From the NCBI RefSeq assembly GCF_900113325.1, contig NZ_FOOY01000022.1, positions 1-63,394 of the forward strand: DNA of 63,394 nt, given 5' to 3'. Positions within the stretch are counted from its first letter, which is position 1; every line of letters begins with the position of its first letter. The DNA is from Sporolactobacillus nakayamae. Lineage in GTDB: Bacteria; Bacillota; Bacilli; Bacillales; Sporolactobacillaceae. Below the pieces are notes generated by a model that did not search any database, was not told the origin of the DNA, and saw only the letters and a program-made list of their open reading frames with translations. The translations under genes were made by a program, and so were the position numbers. Positions 37,212 to 46,177 of this stretch are shown here, piece after piece.

Positions 37212-38315
37212 ATGATTTATGAAAAAGATATGTTTGTTCAAGACAAGCTTGATGATTCAAAACCGCATTTGATGTCGACCGGAGCGATCGGCTTGGCTAA
37301 CTACCTAAGCTACTTTTTTCCACATAGTACACCGCTTGAAACGAAGTTTATAGCTGTTGGTGTGACGGTGTTGACGGTGATCTTACTTTATCGGCGCATT
37401 AATTCGGTCGCTAAAATTTCGACGATCCTGTGGGGCGGAATGATTCTGACCGTTGTGCTAATCATCGGAACCGCACTCATGCATTTCAATCCAAGTCTGG
37501 CTTTCGATTTTCCAAAAAATGCATTTGAACCTGCCTCATTTTTTACCGGACTTGGTGCAGGGATGTTGCTTTCGATTTATGATTATCTCGGCTATTTTAC
37601 AAGCTGCTATCTCGGTGATGAAGTGAAGGATCCGGGACGTACGCTTCCTCGGGTCGTGACCTTATCGATTTTGCTCGTTGCACTTATCGATCTTTTAATG
37701 AATATTGGCATTATTGGTGTTGTTCCGTGGCAAGAGGCGATGAAGAGCGGTAATATCGGAACTTTGTTTATGGAACGCATTTGGGGAACGCCAGGCGCAG
37801 TCATAATTACGATTTTGATCGTATGGACCTGCTTTGCTTCGGTCTTCAATGGCTTGCTGGGTGCATCGCGTCTCCCTTACAATGCGGCGAAAGATGGATT
37901 GTTTTTCAAGCCTTTTGCGAAACTGCATCCAAAGTATCATTTTCCAAACGTGTCGCTGCTCATTCTAGGCGCTATCATGGCGATTTGCTGCTTCTTCGAT
38001 CTGACGACGATTATCAATGCGTTGATGGCACTGACGATCGTGATCCAATTCATGGGACAGATTGTGGCGCTGACCGTTCTTCGCAAGCGCCGTCCGGATT
38101 TAAAACGGCCTTATAAACAATGGCTTTATCCGCTGCCAAGCATTCTCGCATTTATTGGTTGGGCCTTTGTGTTCTATTCTTCGGGTTGGTCGGCGATCGG
38201 TTTAGCTGTTGTTTGGACCGTGATCGGTGCGATCATTTATCTATTCTGGGCACGGAAACATCAAGATTGGCCGTTCAGTAAACCGGTTATTGTTGAGACA
38301 AATAAAGAGATCTAA
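37212..38315 (+). pseudogene. Amino acid permease (APC family), 5'-truncated
   Basis: A 367-residue frame matching the C-terminal three quarters of YfnA-type APC permeases (LGDEVKDPGRTLPR, GASRLPYNAAKDGLF). About 120 N-terminal residues, including the first helices with the substrate-binding GIG motif, are missing. Instead the frame opens with MIYEKDMFVQDKLDD, directly after the palindromic repeats and with only a weak ribosome site. A stop lies just upstream in frame. About eight or nine membrane segments remain, so normal transport is unlikely. Confidence 0.7.
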
Positions 38316-38337
38316 TTTTTGAAGGTGGTTCGGACAG

Positions 38338-39243
38338 ATGGATGGTGTTTTAGCTTTTGACTTTGGCGGGACCAAGGTTGCCGTTGCTTTATCAGATCAC
38401 AATGGGCATGTGTTGGCTGAGAATCAGGTTGGATCGGTGAAAAGCGGCGGAATGGATTTTCTAAGGACGGTAATCGCTTGTGGACAAGATTTGCTGGCAA
38501 GTCGTGAGGAAACGCATCTCGTGGGCATCGGTATCGGTATGTGTGGTGTGGTCACCAAGGATCAGATCGAATTAGCGCCAAATTTGTATGGGATGGAGAA
38601 AGTGAATCTTTGCGCGATTATGACTGCTGCATTCCATGTACCGGTGCGTATGGAAAACGATGTAAAAGCAGCGGCGCTTGCCGAACTACATCGCGGTGAG
38701 TTGGCGAATACGGACTACGGATTATACGTCAATTTAGGGACCGGTGTTTCTGTGAGCATGACTTATGGTGATCAAGTCATGCGCGGACACAATGGTGCAT
38801 CCGGGGAAATTGCTTACTTAATGCAGAATCGAAAGGATAACAAGACGTATCAATCCGGACATGCGTCATTTGAAGAGTTTGCGAGCGGATCTGGTATTGC
38901 CCGACGTGCGACGGAACACTTTGGAACCCCATTAACAACGAAAGAAGTTTTTGACCTGGCAAAGAAAAACGAAGAATATCGCGCGTTCGTTGATGAAGCG
39001 CTGAGCGAGATTGGCTATCAAATTGCCAATCTTTCAATCTTCTGGAACCCGCAGAAAATTGTCGTTGGAGGCGGGATGGCCGCGTCGTTTTCTCTGCTTC
39101 GAGCAGTAATCGAAGAACGCCTGAAGCAGTGCGTGCCCTATCCGCCGAAACTGGTACGCTCACATTTCAAGCAAAACGCTGGATTATACGGTGCAGTGGA
39201 ACTCGGATTGATCGCAGCGCGCGCGAAGTGCAGCAATCAATAA
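38338..39243 (+). CDS. ROK-family sugar kinase
   Basis: A 301-residue protein with the ROK ATP motif DFGGTKVAVAL near the start, ENDVKAAALAE (catalytic Asp) and LGTGVSVS. The usual ROK zinc motif with its Cys cluster is absent, as in some ROK kinases. It probably phosphorylates a hexose or amino sugar in the cytosol. It lies 22 bases after the truncated permease and ends before a terminator. Substrate is not readable. Confidence 0.85.
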   Translation: MDGVLAFDFGGTKVAVALSDHNGHVLAENQVGSVKSGGMDFLRTVIACGQDLLASREETHLVGIGIGMCGVVTKDQIELAPNLYGMEKVNLCAIMTAAFHVPVRMENDVKAAALAELHRGELANTDYGLYVNLGTGVSVSMTYGDQVMRGHNGASGEIAYLMQNRKDNKTYQSGHASFEEFASGSGIARRATEHFGTPLTTKEVFDLAKKNEEYRAFVDEALSEIGYQIANLSIFWNPQKIVVGGGMAASFSLLRAVIEERLKQCVPYPPKLVRSHFKQNAGLYGAVELGLIAARAKCSNQ

Positions 39244-39315
39244 TGATAAAAGACTTGAGTGAGCGTTACTATTCGGAAGACTTGCCTGTACAAGAAAATA
39301 GAGAGCCAGAAAACA

Positions 39316-39356
39316 AAAAGCGGAGAGAATGGTATCCTAATTCTCTCCGCTTTTCT
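39316..39356 (+). terminator. Terminator of the ROK gene
   Basis: AAAAGCGGAGAGAAT and its exact complement around a 9-base loop, ending in TTTT. Confidence 0.9.
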
Positions 39357-39424
39357 TATAGATAAAGAAAGTACATGATTTTGCCCTGTTTTCAAACCAA
39401 TAAACCAGTGTCTTGGCCAAGAAT

Positions 39425-39560
39425 CAAAGCGGAGATGCTTTGGCGCCTGCGGGATCAGGTGCCAGCGAGACCCCGTAGATTTCTGTTTGTCTGAGGAGGC
39501 TCGCGGTGCGCCCGCGGCAAGCGAGCAATCGGAGTAACGATTCAGCACCGAAAAGACACG
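39425..39560. repeat. GC-rich Bacillaceae-type intergenic repeat
   Basis: The stretch contains GCCTGCGGGATCAGGTGCC, GCGAGACCCCGTAG, GAGGAGGCTCGCGGTGCGCC and AGCGAGCAATCGGA, the order seen in a repeat common in Bacillaceae genomes. It has several nested palindromes and no gene. The remaining bases to 39736 hold only a weak hairpin. Confidence 0.5.
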
Positions 39561-39736
39561 AGTCCATCACACATGGTTGGAGATTAAGGACCGGGTGCTT
39601 TTTGCCCTGTTTTTCTTAACAAGTGGAGAAGAGGTCAAATGTAAAATAAAGGAAAAATGAGCCGCCCTTTTAGGGTAGCCGGGAAAGTGGTGCGGCATCT
39701 GAGAAGGCATAGCACTCAGGTTCGAACGATGGGTGC

Positions 39737-41092
39737 TCAGCCATGCAGTAAGTACCCGTTTAGGACTGTAAGCCCCGTATAGAGTGCTGTGAAGATAAGA
39801 ACGTTTTGCGGAAAATGCTTCTTATCGAGACGAAGTAGTTCTTGAAAGACTAAAAGAATGACAATAATAAGTGAAACATACATGAAGAAGAAGGCTCGGA
39901 CTCCGGATCCCCAGGCACTTGGTGTGAATCCAATGACGATGCGCGACATTAAACCTGCGAAAAGAACGAGTGCAGCAAAGAGAAACGTCCGCAGATCACT
40001 AAAGAGGTAAAGCAATGAAAGCAGGATGCACAGACATACAAGTCCTAAGATGGCTAGAGGCAGGTAGCTCTTTAACGCCCAGACATTTTCCAGCTGCACG
40101 TAGCCATATGGGATCACGCGAACATCATAGAGGACATGAGCGAGTTGTGGAAACAGTGTTTTCGTTACTGGACGCAATGCACCGAAGGCAAGCGTACAGA
40201 ATAACGGGAGGATGCTTATCATGCGCAAGAATGGATCACGATTTTTTGCGTACACTGCTGCGGTGATTAGGATGCACAAAATAAGAAAGATTGGGTCGAA
40301 AGTGAAGATGAAATGGTTCAAGGTCGATGAAAAGGCGCCAATCTCAAGTTTATTCGCTACGGACAGCATAAAGAAATGATGGTTGGATCGGACGACCTGT
40401 ACCATTAATCGTGCATGATTTCCAGGTGAGCTGGCAATGAAAATAAAGCTGGCCATGGTGATCAGAAATTGGATGACTGGAAATAGGTAAAACCGATGCT
40501 GAAAAGCGAAGAAGACAATAAATGCGCCAAAGACAATCAGCAAGGCAACGCATAGCTGCTCTTGGTTTGCTGCGTAAATCAGTGCCGGAATGCAGATGAT
40601 GTACGCATAGTAGGGCAGTCTCTGTCCATTCAGCAGTTTTTTCAATGGAAGCAATGCGATCAGTCCCATGGTCATTGGCCAAAGATAATTGCAGGTGGTG
40701 GCTGCCCAACCTGCACTGTTAAATGCGCGTACAGGAATAAGCAGAAAAAGCAGGATGATCAACCAGTTGCACGCAGCGAAGCGGCTTTTTACAAAGAGTT
40801 TTGAGAGCGCGAGTACAAATACTGCGATCATGAGCACATCAATCCATTTCCAGAGCCAATCACCGGCATGAAGCACAGGTACCATTACCGCTTCAAGCAG
40901 GACCCTGGATGTCCAAGTGAAATAGCGCGCATGCAACCACTGAAAGAGGTCATTATTCTTTAGAATGACTTTAAATCGAGCATCATCGCTGTAGTTCAGT
41001 GTCATTGGAAAGTGGATCACAAGAGAGAACAGAATGAAGTACAGGAACGGCATGTAATGGGAATCATTCAGCTGCCGACTTACTTTTCTCAT
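39737..41092 (-). CDS. Polytopic membrane protein, glycosyltransferase-like (DUF6056 type)
   Basis: A 451-residue integral membrane protein with about 11-12 hydrophobic segments. The first loop holds NYSDDARFKVIL, and YTWTSR-type ARYFTWTSRV follows, a layout seen in DUF6056-like proteins and in membrane glycosyltransferases of the GT-C kind, where an acidic pair in the first loop is catalytic. Its ATG overlaps the stop of the upstream gene (TAATG), so the two are translationally coupled. Function in cell-envelope sugar transfer is a guess. Confidence 0.6.
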   Translation of the reverse strand: MRKVSRQLNDSHYMPFLYFILFSLVIHFPMTLNYSDDARFKVILKNNDLFQWLHARYFTWTSRVLLEAVMVPVLHAGDWLWKWIDVLMIAVFVLALSKLFVKSRFAACNWLIILLFLLIPVRAFNSAGWAATTCNYLWPMTMGLIALLPLKKLLNGQRLPYYAYIICIPALIYAANQEQLCVALLIVFGAFIVFFAFQHRFYLFPVIQFLITMASFIFIASSPGNHARLMVQVVRSNHHFFMLSVANKLEIGAFSSTLNHFIFTFDPIFLILCILITAAVYAKNRDPFLRMISILPLFCTLAFGALRPVTKTLFPQLAHVLYDVRVIPYGYVQLENVWALKSYLPLAILGLVCLCILLSLLYLFSDLRTFLFAALVLFAGLMSRIVIGFTPSAWGSGVRAFFFMYVSLIIVILLVFQELLRLDKKHFPQNVLIFTALYTGLTVLNGYLLHG

Positions 41093-41589
41093 TACTTTTC
41101 GCTCCCTGCATTTGGCAATCGAAGGTTTGTTTTCACGACAATCGTCCGCCTGTCGTTGGTCGTGTACGAAAGATACAGCTTATAGTGTGACGGCGGAGCT
41201 TTAAGCTGACTCATCTTTACACGTGCAAAAAAACCGCCGGATGAATAGTCATGGGATGACGGGTACTGTTTGTTTAAATCCGCTCTGATCACCATCTTTG
41301 TAGGGATTTGATAAAATTGTTCTGATTCTGAATCTTTTAAAAGCACATGTGTTCCGTAAACTTTTATGGATTCTCCCGGGTAAAAGGCCCATCCGGTTAT
41401 GTCGCTACTTGATCCCATCTTTATCTGGTCAATTTTCCAGTTCAGTTTTGCGCGCGTCTGAGCCTCTGCTATTGTGACTCGCTTCATGTTGCCAATACTT
41501 GTTGCTAAGCTGGCAGAAAAGAGCACAAATAGAATCAATCCGCCACAGAGACTAAGGTATGTAATCTGTTTCAATGTTTTTGTTTCCAT
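41092..41589 (-). CDS. Membrane-anchored extracellular protein, partner of the DUF6056-like protein
   Basis: A 165-residue protein: one N-terminal membrane anchor (about residues 10-30) and an outside domain rich in short beta-type stretches (DITGWAFYPGESIKVYGTHV, and later HYKLYLSY). ATG 41589 has AAGGAT ten bases upstream; an in-frame ATG at 41601 has none. TAATG coupling to the downstream gene suggests a two-protein envelope complex. No family name can be given safely. Confidence 0.65.
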   Translation of the reverse strand: METKTLKQITYLSLCGGLILFVLFSASLATSIGNMKRVTIAEAQTRAKLNWKIDQIKMGSSSDITGWAFYPGESIKVYGTHVLLKDSESEQFYQIPTKMVIRADLNKQYPSSHDYSSGGFFARVKMSQLKAPPSHYKLYLSYTTNDRRTIVVKTNLRLPNAGSEK

Positions 41590-41873
41590 TATTATGGGCA
41601 TCCTTTTTAATCTACATCACTAACCAAAATACCCAAAGTGCGTGACGTTTAACCCTAGGCAACGCTCCTAATAACCCATGAGGAATCAGATTCATCATTA
41701 GAAAGAATAGCTCAAAGGCTGATGACAAGCAAACACTGATTTGGCTTCAGTCGGGTTTGCTTATAAAAGAAACTCGCGCGAAAAAAGATGGGAAAACTGC
41801 GGAAAGCACCCATTACAGGAGGGGGTATCAGGACTAGTGAACTTCGCCGGCCATTCTCTCGATTTTATTGTCC

Positions 41874-41902
41874 TTGACAAAGATTGACTGCGCTTTCATA
41901 AT
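41874..41902 (+). promoter_or_regulatory. Promoter of the fructokinase gene
   Basis: TTGACA (41874-41879), 17 bases, CATAAT (41897-41902), about 140 bases before the ATG. The rest of 41590-42044 shows no gene. Confidence 0.6.
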
Positions 41903-42044
41903 GTTCTTAGGTTCATTCAGTTAATGTACACTAGTGTTGTCTTCAAGAGATCACGATAAAAAAAGTAAGAAAAAGGAACAATACGGGCAAATTCAACATA
42001 TGTTTGGTGCGCTATGAACCAATGAGGAAGAGGAGATAAGGGCT

Positions 42045-42920
42045 ATGTTATTAGGGAGTATTGAAGCAGGCGGGACTAAGTTTGTGTGCGCCGTAGGAAA
42101 TGAAGACTATCGAGTGCTTGAAAAAGTATCGATCCCTACGACAGATCCAGGGACCACGTTCACTAAGGTGATCAACTTTTTCAAACCATTTAAGGATTTG
42201 GCTGCATTATCGATAGCCTCTTTCGGACCAATCGAAATACAAAAAAATAACAAATTGTACGGATATATCACCGACACCCCTAAGAAAGGGTGGAGCAATG
42301 TTGATTTTGTAGGACCGATCAAAAAGGAATTAACTGTTCCCATATTCTTTACAACCGATGTTAATGGATCGGCATACGGGGAATACGTTATGGCGCAACT
42401 ATTTAATGAAAAAATACAATCTCTCGTCTATCTAACTATCGGAACAGGTGTTGGCGGTGGCGCCGTAATAGACGGAACGATACTAGGGTCAGCCGGGCAT
42501 ACTGAAATGGGGCATGTCTATGTCAAACGACATCCTGATGATTTGGAATTCCAAGGCATCTGTCCCTTTCATAAAGATTGTCTCGAAGGCTTAGCATCCG
42601 GCCCAACATTTGAAGCCAGAACGGGTCTTAAAGGAAAAGATATTCCGATTGATCATCATGTTTGGGATATTATGTCGTACTATGTCGCACAAGCAGCTAT
42701 TCAGCAAACAATGATCCTTAGACCGGACAATATAGTGTTTGGCGGCGGCGTGGTCAGTGAGGCTTTTCTAGAGAAAGTCAGACGCGACTTTGCGGAACTA
42801 AACCAAAATTACATCAAAGTTCCGGATCTAAAGACTTATATCAGAATGCCACGAATTAAAGATAACGGATCAGCGACACTAGGAAACTTTGCATTGGCAT
42901 TCAAAGAACTAGGTAACTAA
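42045..42920 (+). CDS. scrK: ROK-family fructokinase
   Basis: A 291-residue kinase of the GmuE/ScrK type: GSIEAGGTKFVCAVG at the start, TDVNGSAYGE with catalytic Asp, and the zinc motif H...CPFHKDC (about residues 165-183). It phosphorylates fructose to fructose 6-phosphate. A GAGGAGATAAGGGCT leader and a promoter precede it; a terminator follows, so it is a single-gene unit. Confidence 0.9.
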   Translation: MLLGSIEAGGTKFVCAVGNEDYRVLEKVSIPTTDPGTTFTKVINFFKPFKDLAALSIASFGPIEIQKNNKLYGYITDTPKKGWSNVDFVGPIKKELTVPIFFTTDVNGSAYGEYVMAQLFNEKIQSLVYLTIGTGVGGGAVIDGTILGSAGHTEMGHVYVKRHPDDLEFQGICPFHKDCLEGLASGPTFEARTGLKGKDIPIDHHVWDIMSYYVAQAAIQQTMILRPDNIVFGGGVVSEAFLEKVRRDFAELNQNYIKVPDLKTYIRMPRIKDNGSATLGNFALAFKELGN

Positions 42921-42995
42921 TCGACGTAGGGTTCATCGAGTACAGTCACATCTTTTGAATGCCGGAGTAAATACACAACCTCAAGATATACAGAC

Positions 42996-43030
42996 AAGCC
43001 GAAGATTGTTCATTCTTTTCGGCTTTTTTA
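42996..43030 (+). terminator. Terminator of the fructokinase gene
   Basis: AAGCCGAA / TTCGGCTT stem with a 14-base loop and a run of six Ts. Confidence 0.85.
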
Positions 43031-43037
43031 ACAAGTA

Positions 43038-43495
43038 ATGGATAAGAAAACAAGAGCAACAGTGCTGCATGCGATGGAAAATGCAAAGAACCATACGCAA
43101 AAGCTGCGGGATAGGAGAGAGAAGCAGCTTTGGAAACGAACAGAGGGACGGCAGTGAACTGAAAAAGAGTGTTCAACGCAATACCGAGTGGATCAACTTG
43201 CACATGGGCTGCTTCATAACTTTGGGGTGATGGATGCATGGCATCTGGTGAATAAGATTGAAACGCTTGCTGGGTAGCGCATTGATCGATCTGATTTTAT
43301 GAATGTGATGGTCTTTGCCTGTGGTTTCTACGGACAAGCACGTCGTTCCACTTATGGTTTTCAAGACAACCGGGTTTTCGATGCGGGAAAAATTGTTGAA
43401 GAATATCTCATGCGGCCGGATGTGGAGGACTATCCGTTTACGAGAAAACAGATCATGAAAGCGGCAAGAACTTTAAGAAGTGCTGCGGGAAATGA
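43038..43495 (+). pseudogene. Decayed copy of the SEC-C protein gene at 10137
   Basis: Starts MDKKTRATVLHAMENAKNHT, clearly related to the intact N-terminus ([19 protein letters not shown]), then hits a stop. After an internal deletion of roughly 120 codons, RNTEWI and the region [20 protein letters not shown] are recognisable in shifted frames. A second deletion joins this to the last codons, FKKCCGK and TGA (43493-43495). The gene is dead. Confidence 0.9.
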
Positions 43496-43526
43496 AGAGC
43501 AAGGGAATGAATGAACGATTATATAA

Positions 43527-43558
43527 AAACGTCCACTTGTCGAAGCAGGTGGACGTTT
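43527..43558 (+). terminator. Hairpin after the SEC-C pseudogene
   Basis: AAACGTCCAC / GTGGACGTTT stem. A half-preserved version (AAACGTCCACTCGT) follows the intact SEC-C gene at about 11400, which supports duplication of the whole unit. Confidence 0.7.
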
Positions 43559-43639
43559 CGTGTTGAGGATAATTTTTTAAAAGAAAAGATCTGGAATAAC
43601 CCTCGATTACCGGACGATCAATACGTCCACATTATAAAT

Positions 43640-44272
43640 TTATGTGATCTCTTGAGTGAATGCCGGTAATCCATCTGTTCGATTAAGCTTAAAGTAGGCA
43701 ATGAAACGGTCATCCGAGATGTTGCCGCTGTTTATTTTCTTCATTAGCTTGCGGCTTCTTTGTTTTAAATAGTGTTTATGTTCTTTTAAAAAGAGAAATT
43801 CCATACCGGAGGTCAGACTAAATTGACTGAGATGAATCAGCCGTGCAAATATGAGTGTATTCTTGTTTAGTGTTTCACTTAAGCCCACATCGATGACCTC
43901 GACAGCTTCAGTATCATTTTCTGCTTCCTTTAGGAGAATACTGTTTTTTTCTTTATTGATTTTGACAATTTCATAAAGCAGACCGTCTGCTTTCTCCATC
44001 GCGCTTAATAGTATCGCCTCTTTCTCGTTTGTTTCATTTTCTTGTTCCCTGTATAGAGATGCTGCATTCTGCTCATTTTTTATTTTCCGATAAACATTGA
44101 AATCAAGAATAGCATCCTTTTCAATGCCGGATTCAAGCACAATATCTTTTCCTTCAAGGATGTCCAAAAGTGTAACAGACTGCTTGAAATTGATGCTGCT
44201 TAACTTTAAAATTTTGGAGTGCAAAGAGACAAGTTCCTTTCTATATTTCCGATATTCTTCTAGCTTGTCCAT
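43640..44272 (-). CDS. Hypothetical helical protein, 210 residues
   Basis: A charged, mostly helical protein (EEYRKYRKELVSLHSKIL at the start; coiled-coil potential in residues 90-140). ATG 44272 has GGAG seven bases upstream and is preferred over a longer frame to 44326, which overlaps the upstream gene. It follows the 120-residue gene on the same strand, so the two are probably co-transcribed. No domain is recognised. Confidence 0.6.
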   Translation of the reverse strand: MDKLEEYRKYRKELVSLHSKILKLSSINFKQSVTLLDILEGKDIVLESGIEKDAILDFNVYRKIKNEQNAASLYREQENETNEKEAILLSAMEKADGLLYEIVKINKEKNSILLKEAENDTEAVEVIDVGLSETLNKNTLIFARLIHLSQFSLTSGMEFLFLKEHKHYLKQRSRKLMKKINSGNISDDRFIAYFKLNRTDGLPAFTQEIT

Positions 44273-44307
44273 TTCGATACTCCTATCACTATTTATTTTG
44301 AAATAAA

Positions 44308-44670
44308 TCATCGATTTGCAAACCATGTTGCATAATCCATGATCGCATTCTTTCCTTCTTCATTTAAAGCGACAGCATCTAATTCACATAGTGGAATAAG
44401 AATTTTCTTCCTGCTCAGCCTTGAATTTGCGATGATACCATATTTGTCGTCAATGAAATCCAACATGTGTACGTTTAGCACGTCACCTTCTTGAATTATT
44501 GAATCCGGCTCTTGTGATTCGACAACTTTGGCCTTAAAAGGGAACGCAACAACGTGTTGAGTGTGTGACAACCATGCATCCTGTATATCAGATTCAGTTT
44601 TCAAATTTTGTATTACCTTTTGAATTCTTTTCTCTTGCTCGTTAATATTATCCCAGTACACGGAAACCAA
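44308..44670 (-). CDS. Conserved small protein with C-terminal YATWFANR-type motif
   Basis: A 120-residue cytosolic protein. The pattern FPFKAKVVE, GDVLNVHMLDF, ILIPLCELDAV and DYATWFANR is one I have seen in proteins annotated as calcium-binding, a label without firm basis. A remnant of its C-terminus lies at 9624-9700 beside the other zinc-ribbon gene. It forms a unit with the 210-residue gene downstream and is divergent from the zinc-ribbon gene at 45030. Confidence 0.7.
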   Translation of the reverse strand: MVSVYWDNINEQEKRIQKVIQNLKTESDIQDAWLSHTQHVVAFPFKAKVVESQEPDSIIQEGDVLNVHMLDFIDDKYGIIANSRLSRKKILIPLCELDAVALNEEGKNAIMDYATWFANR

Positions 44671-44710
44671 TTCCTCTCGTCACTAATTAGCTACCTAGTG
44701 CATCGTGCGT

Positions 44711-44830
44711 TTAGGATACAACGAATGTAACTTGATGCGGGCATCGGGTGTGGTAAATTGCCCCTTGATCGACAAGCCGGGCAACTTCGTCGTCAGTTAA
44801 AGCAACACTCTATTTTATTGGACGCATCAT
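44711..44830 (-). pseudogene. Very short gene with in-frame TAG
   Basis: On the minus strand MMRPIK is followed by TAG and then SVALTDDEVARLVDQGAIYH and a cysteine/histidine-bearing tail to a TAA. The part after TAG looks protein-like. Either it is a broken 39-residue gene or a chance frame. The rest of 44831-45029 is AT-rich and holds probably the promoter of the zinc-ribbon gene. Confidence 0.3.
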
Positions 44831-45029
44831 TTCACTTTTTAAAAAAAAGCATTACAATTAATCAAAATCTTAGATACGTGCACTAGTAGCAAAATCTTAT
44901 TACTGTCTCAATATATTATATAATAAGTTTGGTTTCATCTTCTAGAAAGGCAATCAGATTTAATTAATGAAGATGAATGATTCGTGAAGCAGCGGAAGAA
45001 AATAGTTTCATAGTGGAGGGAATTTAAAC

Positions 45030-45302
45030 ATGGGGCACTATTGCAGAATATGCGGAAGAACACGGGCCAATGAAAAATTTTCGGGGAAAGGGCATCGAAA
45101 TCATATCTGTAAAGACTGTTCCCGCAGAAAAGCGAAGAAGAACAGCAAACATGAAGAACACTTTTCCCCTGAACTCCTATCGTTGGCAGAAACAATGCCG
45201 ACTCGCTTACGGGATGTATTTGGGAACGATTTTGAAATTTTTGATTTGGATTTTGAAAGATATGATGCTGATGAAGAAGATGACGAAAATCTGCCATTTT
45301 GA
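45030..45302 (+). CDS. Small zinc-ribbon protein, paralogue of 9846
   Basis: A 90-residue protein with the same four Cys (C5, C8, C27, C30) and KFSGKGHRNHIC segment as the copy at 9846, and the same acidic tail ending LPF. GGAGGG lies before the ATG. Unlike the first copy it is not followed by a SEC-C gene; the SEC-C relative of this locus is the pseudogene at 43038. Function unknown. 45303-45564 shows no convincing gene. Confidence 0.8.
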   Translation: MGHYCRICGRTRANEKFSGKGHRNHICKDCSRRKAKKNSKHEEHFSPELLSLAETMPTRLRDVFGNDFEIFDLDFERYDADEEDDENLPF

Positions 45303-45564
45303 AGCGGGAATCTATCCTGAGTGCGAAATAAGTGAATGATGGGCTTATGAATCAAGATGTAGATAGAAAAAGATGGTTCAAATAGGCTCGATAAGAAAAG
45401 GAGTAGGCTTTCCGATCCAAAAGGCGAATTGTCTGTCCGTTATTGGATTATAGATAGCAGAGTGGGCTTGATCTGTATATAGTTTTGCGATCTTCAAGAA
45501 TCAAAAGGGGTACACATGGAGCAAACGAATCGTATAGGAGTAGCTAAGGATTATTCGGCTTATA

Positions 45565-45867
45565 TTAGCGGGCTTGCTTTAGGTTTCTTATTTCACCTTC
45601 ATGGGCGATCGATCGTACGGAAAGGGTAGTTAGAATCGTTGCTTGTTTATCAACTTTCCCATTTAGGTTGGTGATCGCTTCTGAATTTTTAACAACTTGT
45701 TTTTGAATGCCATCTACTTTCCTCTCAATTCGATCGAGGCGTTCATTCATTCCATCGAACTTTTGATCAACGGCCTCAAATCTCTGGTCAATGGCCTCAA
45801 ATTTCTGGTTGATTTCTTTAAATCCGTGTCGCATTTCTGTGAGAATTAACTGGAGTTCCTCGTTCAT
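45565..45867 (-). CDS. Coiled-coil protein of unknown function
   Basis: A 100-residue protein made almost entirely of seven-residue units of the kind FEAIDQRFEAVDQKFDGMNE, so a long coiled coil is certain. No signal or membrane segment. AAAGGAGG fits the second ATG (45867) better than the first (45876), which is one base away. Similar proteins are common beside unrelated genes in Bacillota. 45877-46165 holds the promoter region of the GntR gene and nothing else visible. Confidence 0.75.
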   Translation of the reverse strand: MNEELQLILTEMRHGFKEINQKFEAIDQRFEAVDQKFDGMNERLDRIERKVDGIQKQVVKNSEAITNLNGKVDKQATILTTLSVRSIAHEGEIRNLKQAR

Positions 45868-46177
45868 TTCGTTCATTCCTCCTTTAATGATTGTATTGGG
45901 ATTATCCTATTTAATTATATATGGAAACGTAGGGTGTGTATATAAAATTTTACGACTGTGCGGGAGCTGTCAATTTTTGTGGGATTTGGGGAAAAGCACT
46001 TGAATAAAGGGTACAGCAGTCATTACAGGAGCAGGATAAGGAATTGGAAAGGGTATTGCAGCACATTTGACAAGGGACGGGATCACTTCGAATGCATATC
46101 ATTAACTAATCATTATGTTAAAATGTAAGTACATAAACTTGATTAGTAAATCGACATAGAAAGAAGTGTGTGCAAGT

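Noticed and set aside
45516-45626. 37-codon plus-strand frame (MEQTNRIGVAKDY...)
   Set aside because: Overlaps the end of the well-supported coiled-coil gene on the other strand and has a weak ribosome site.
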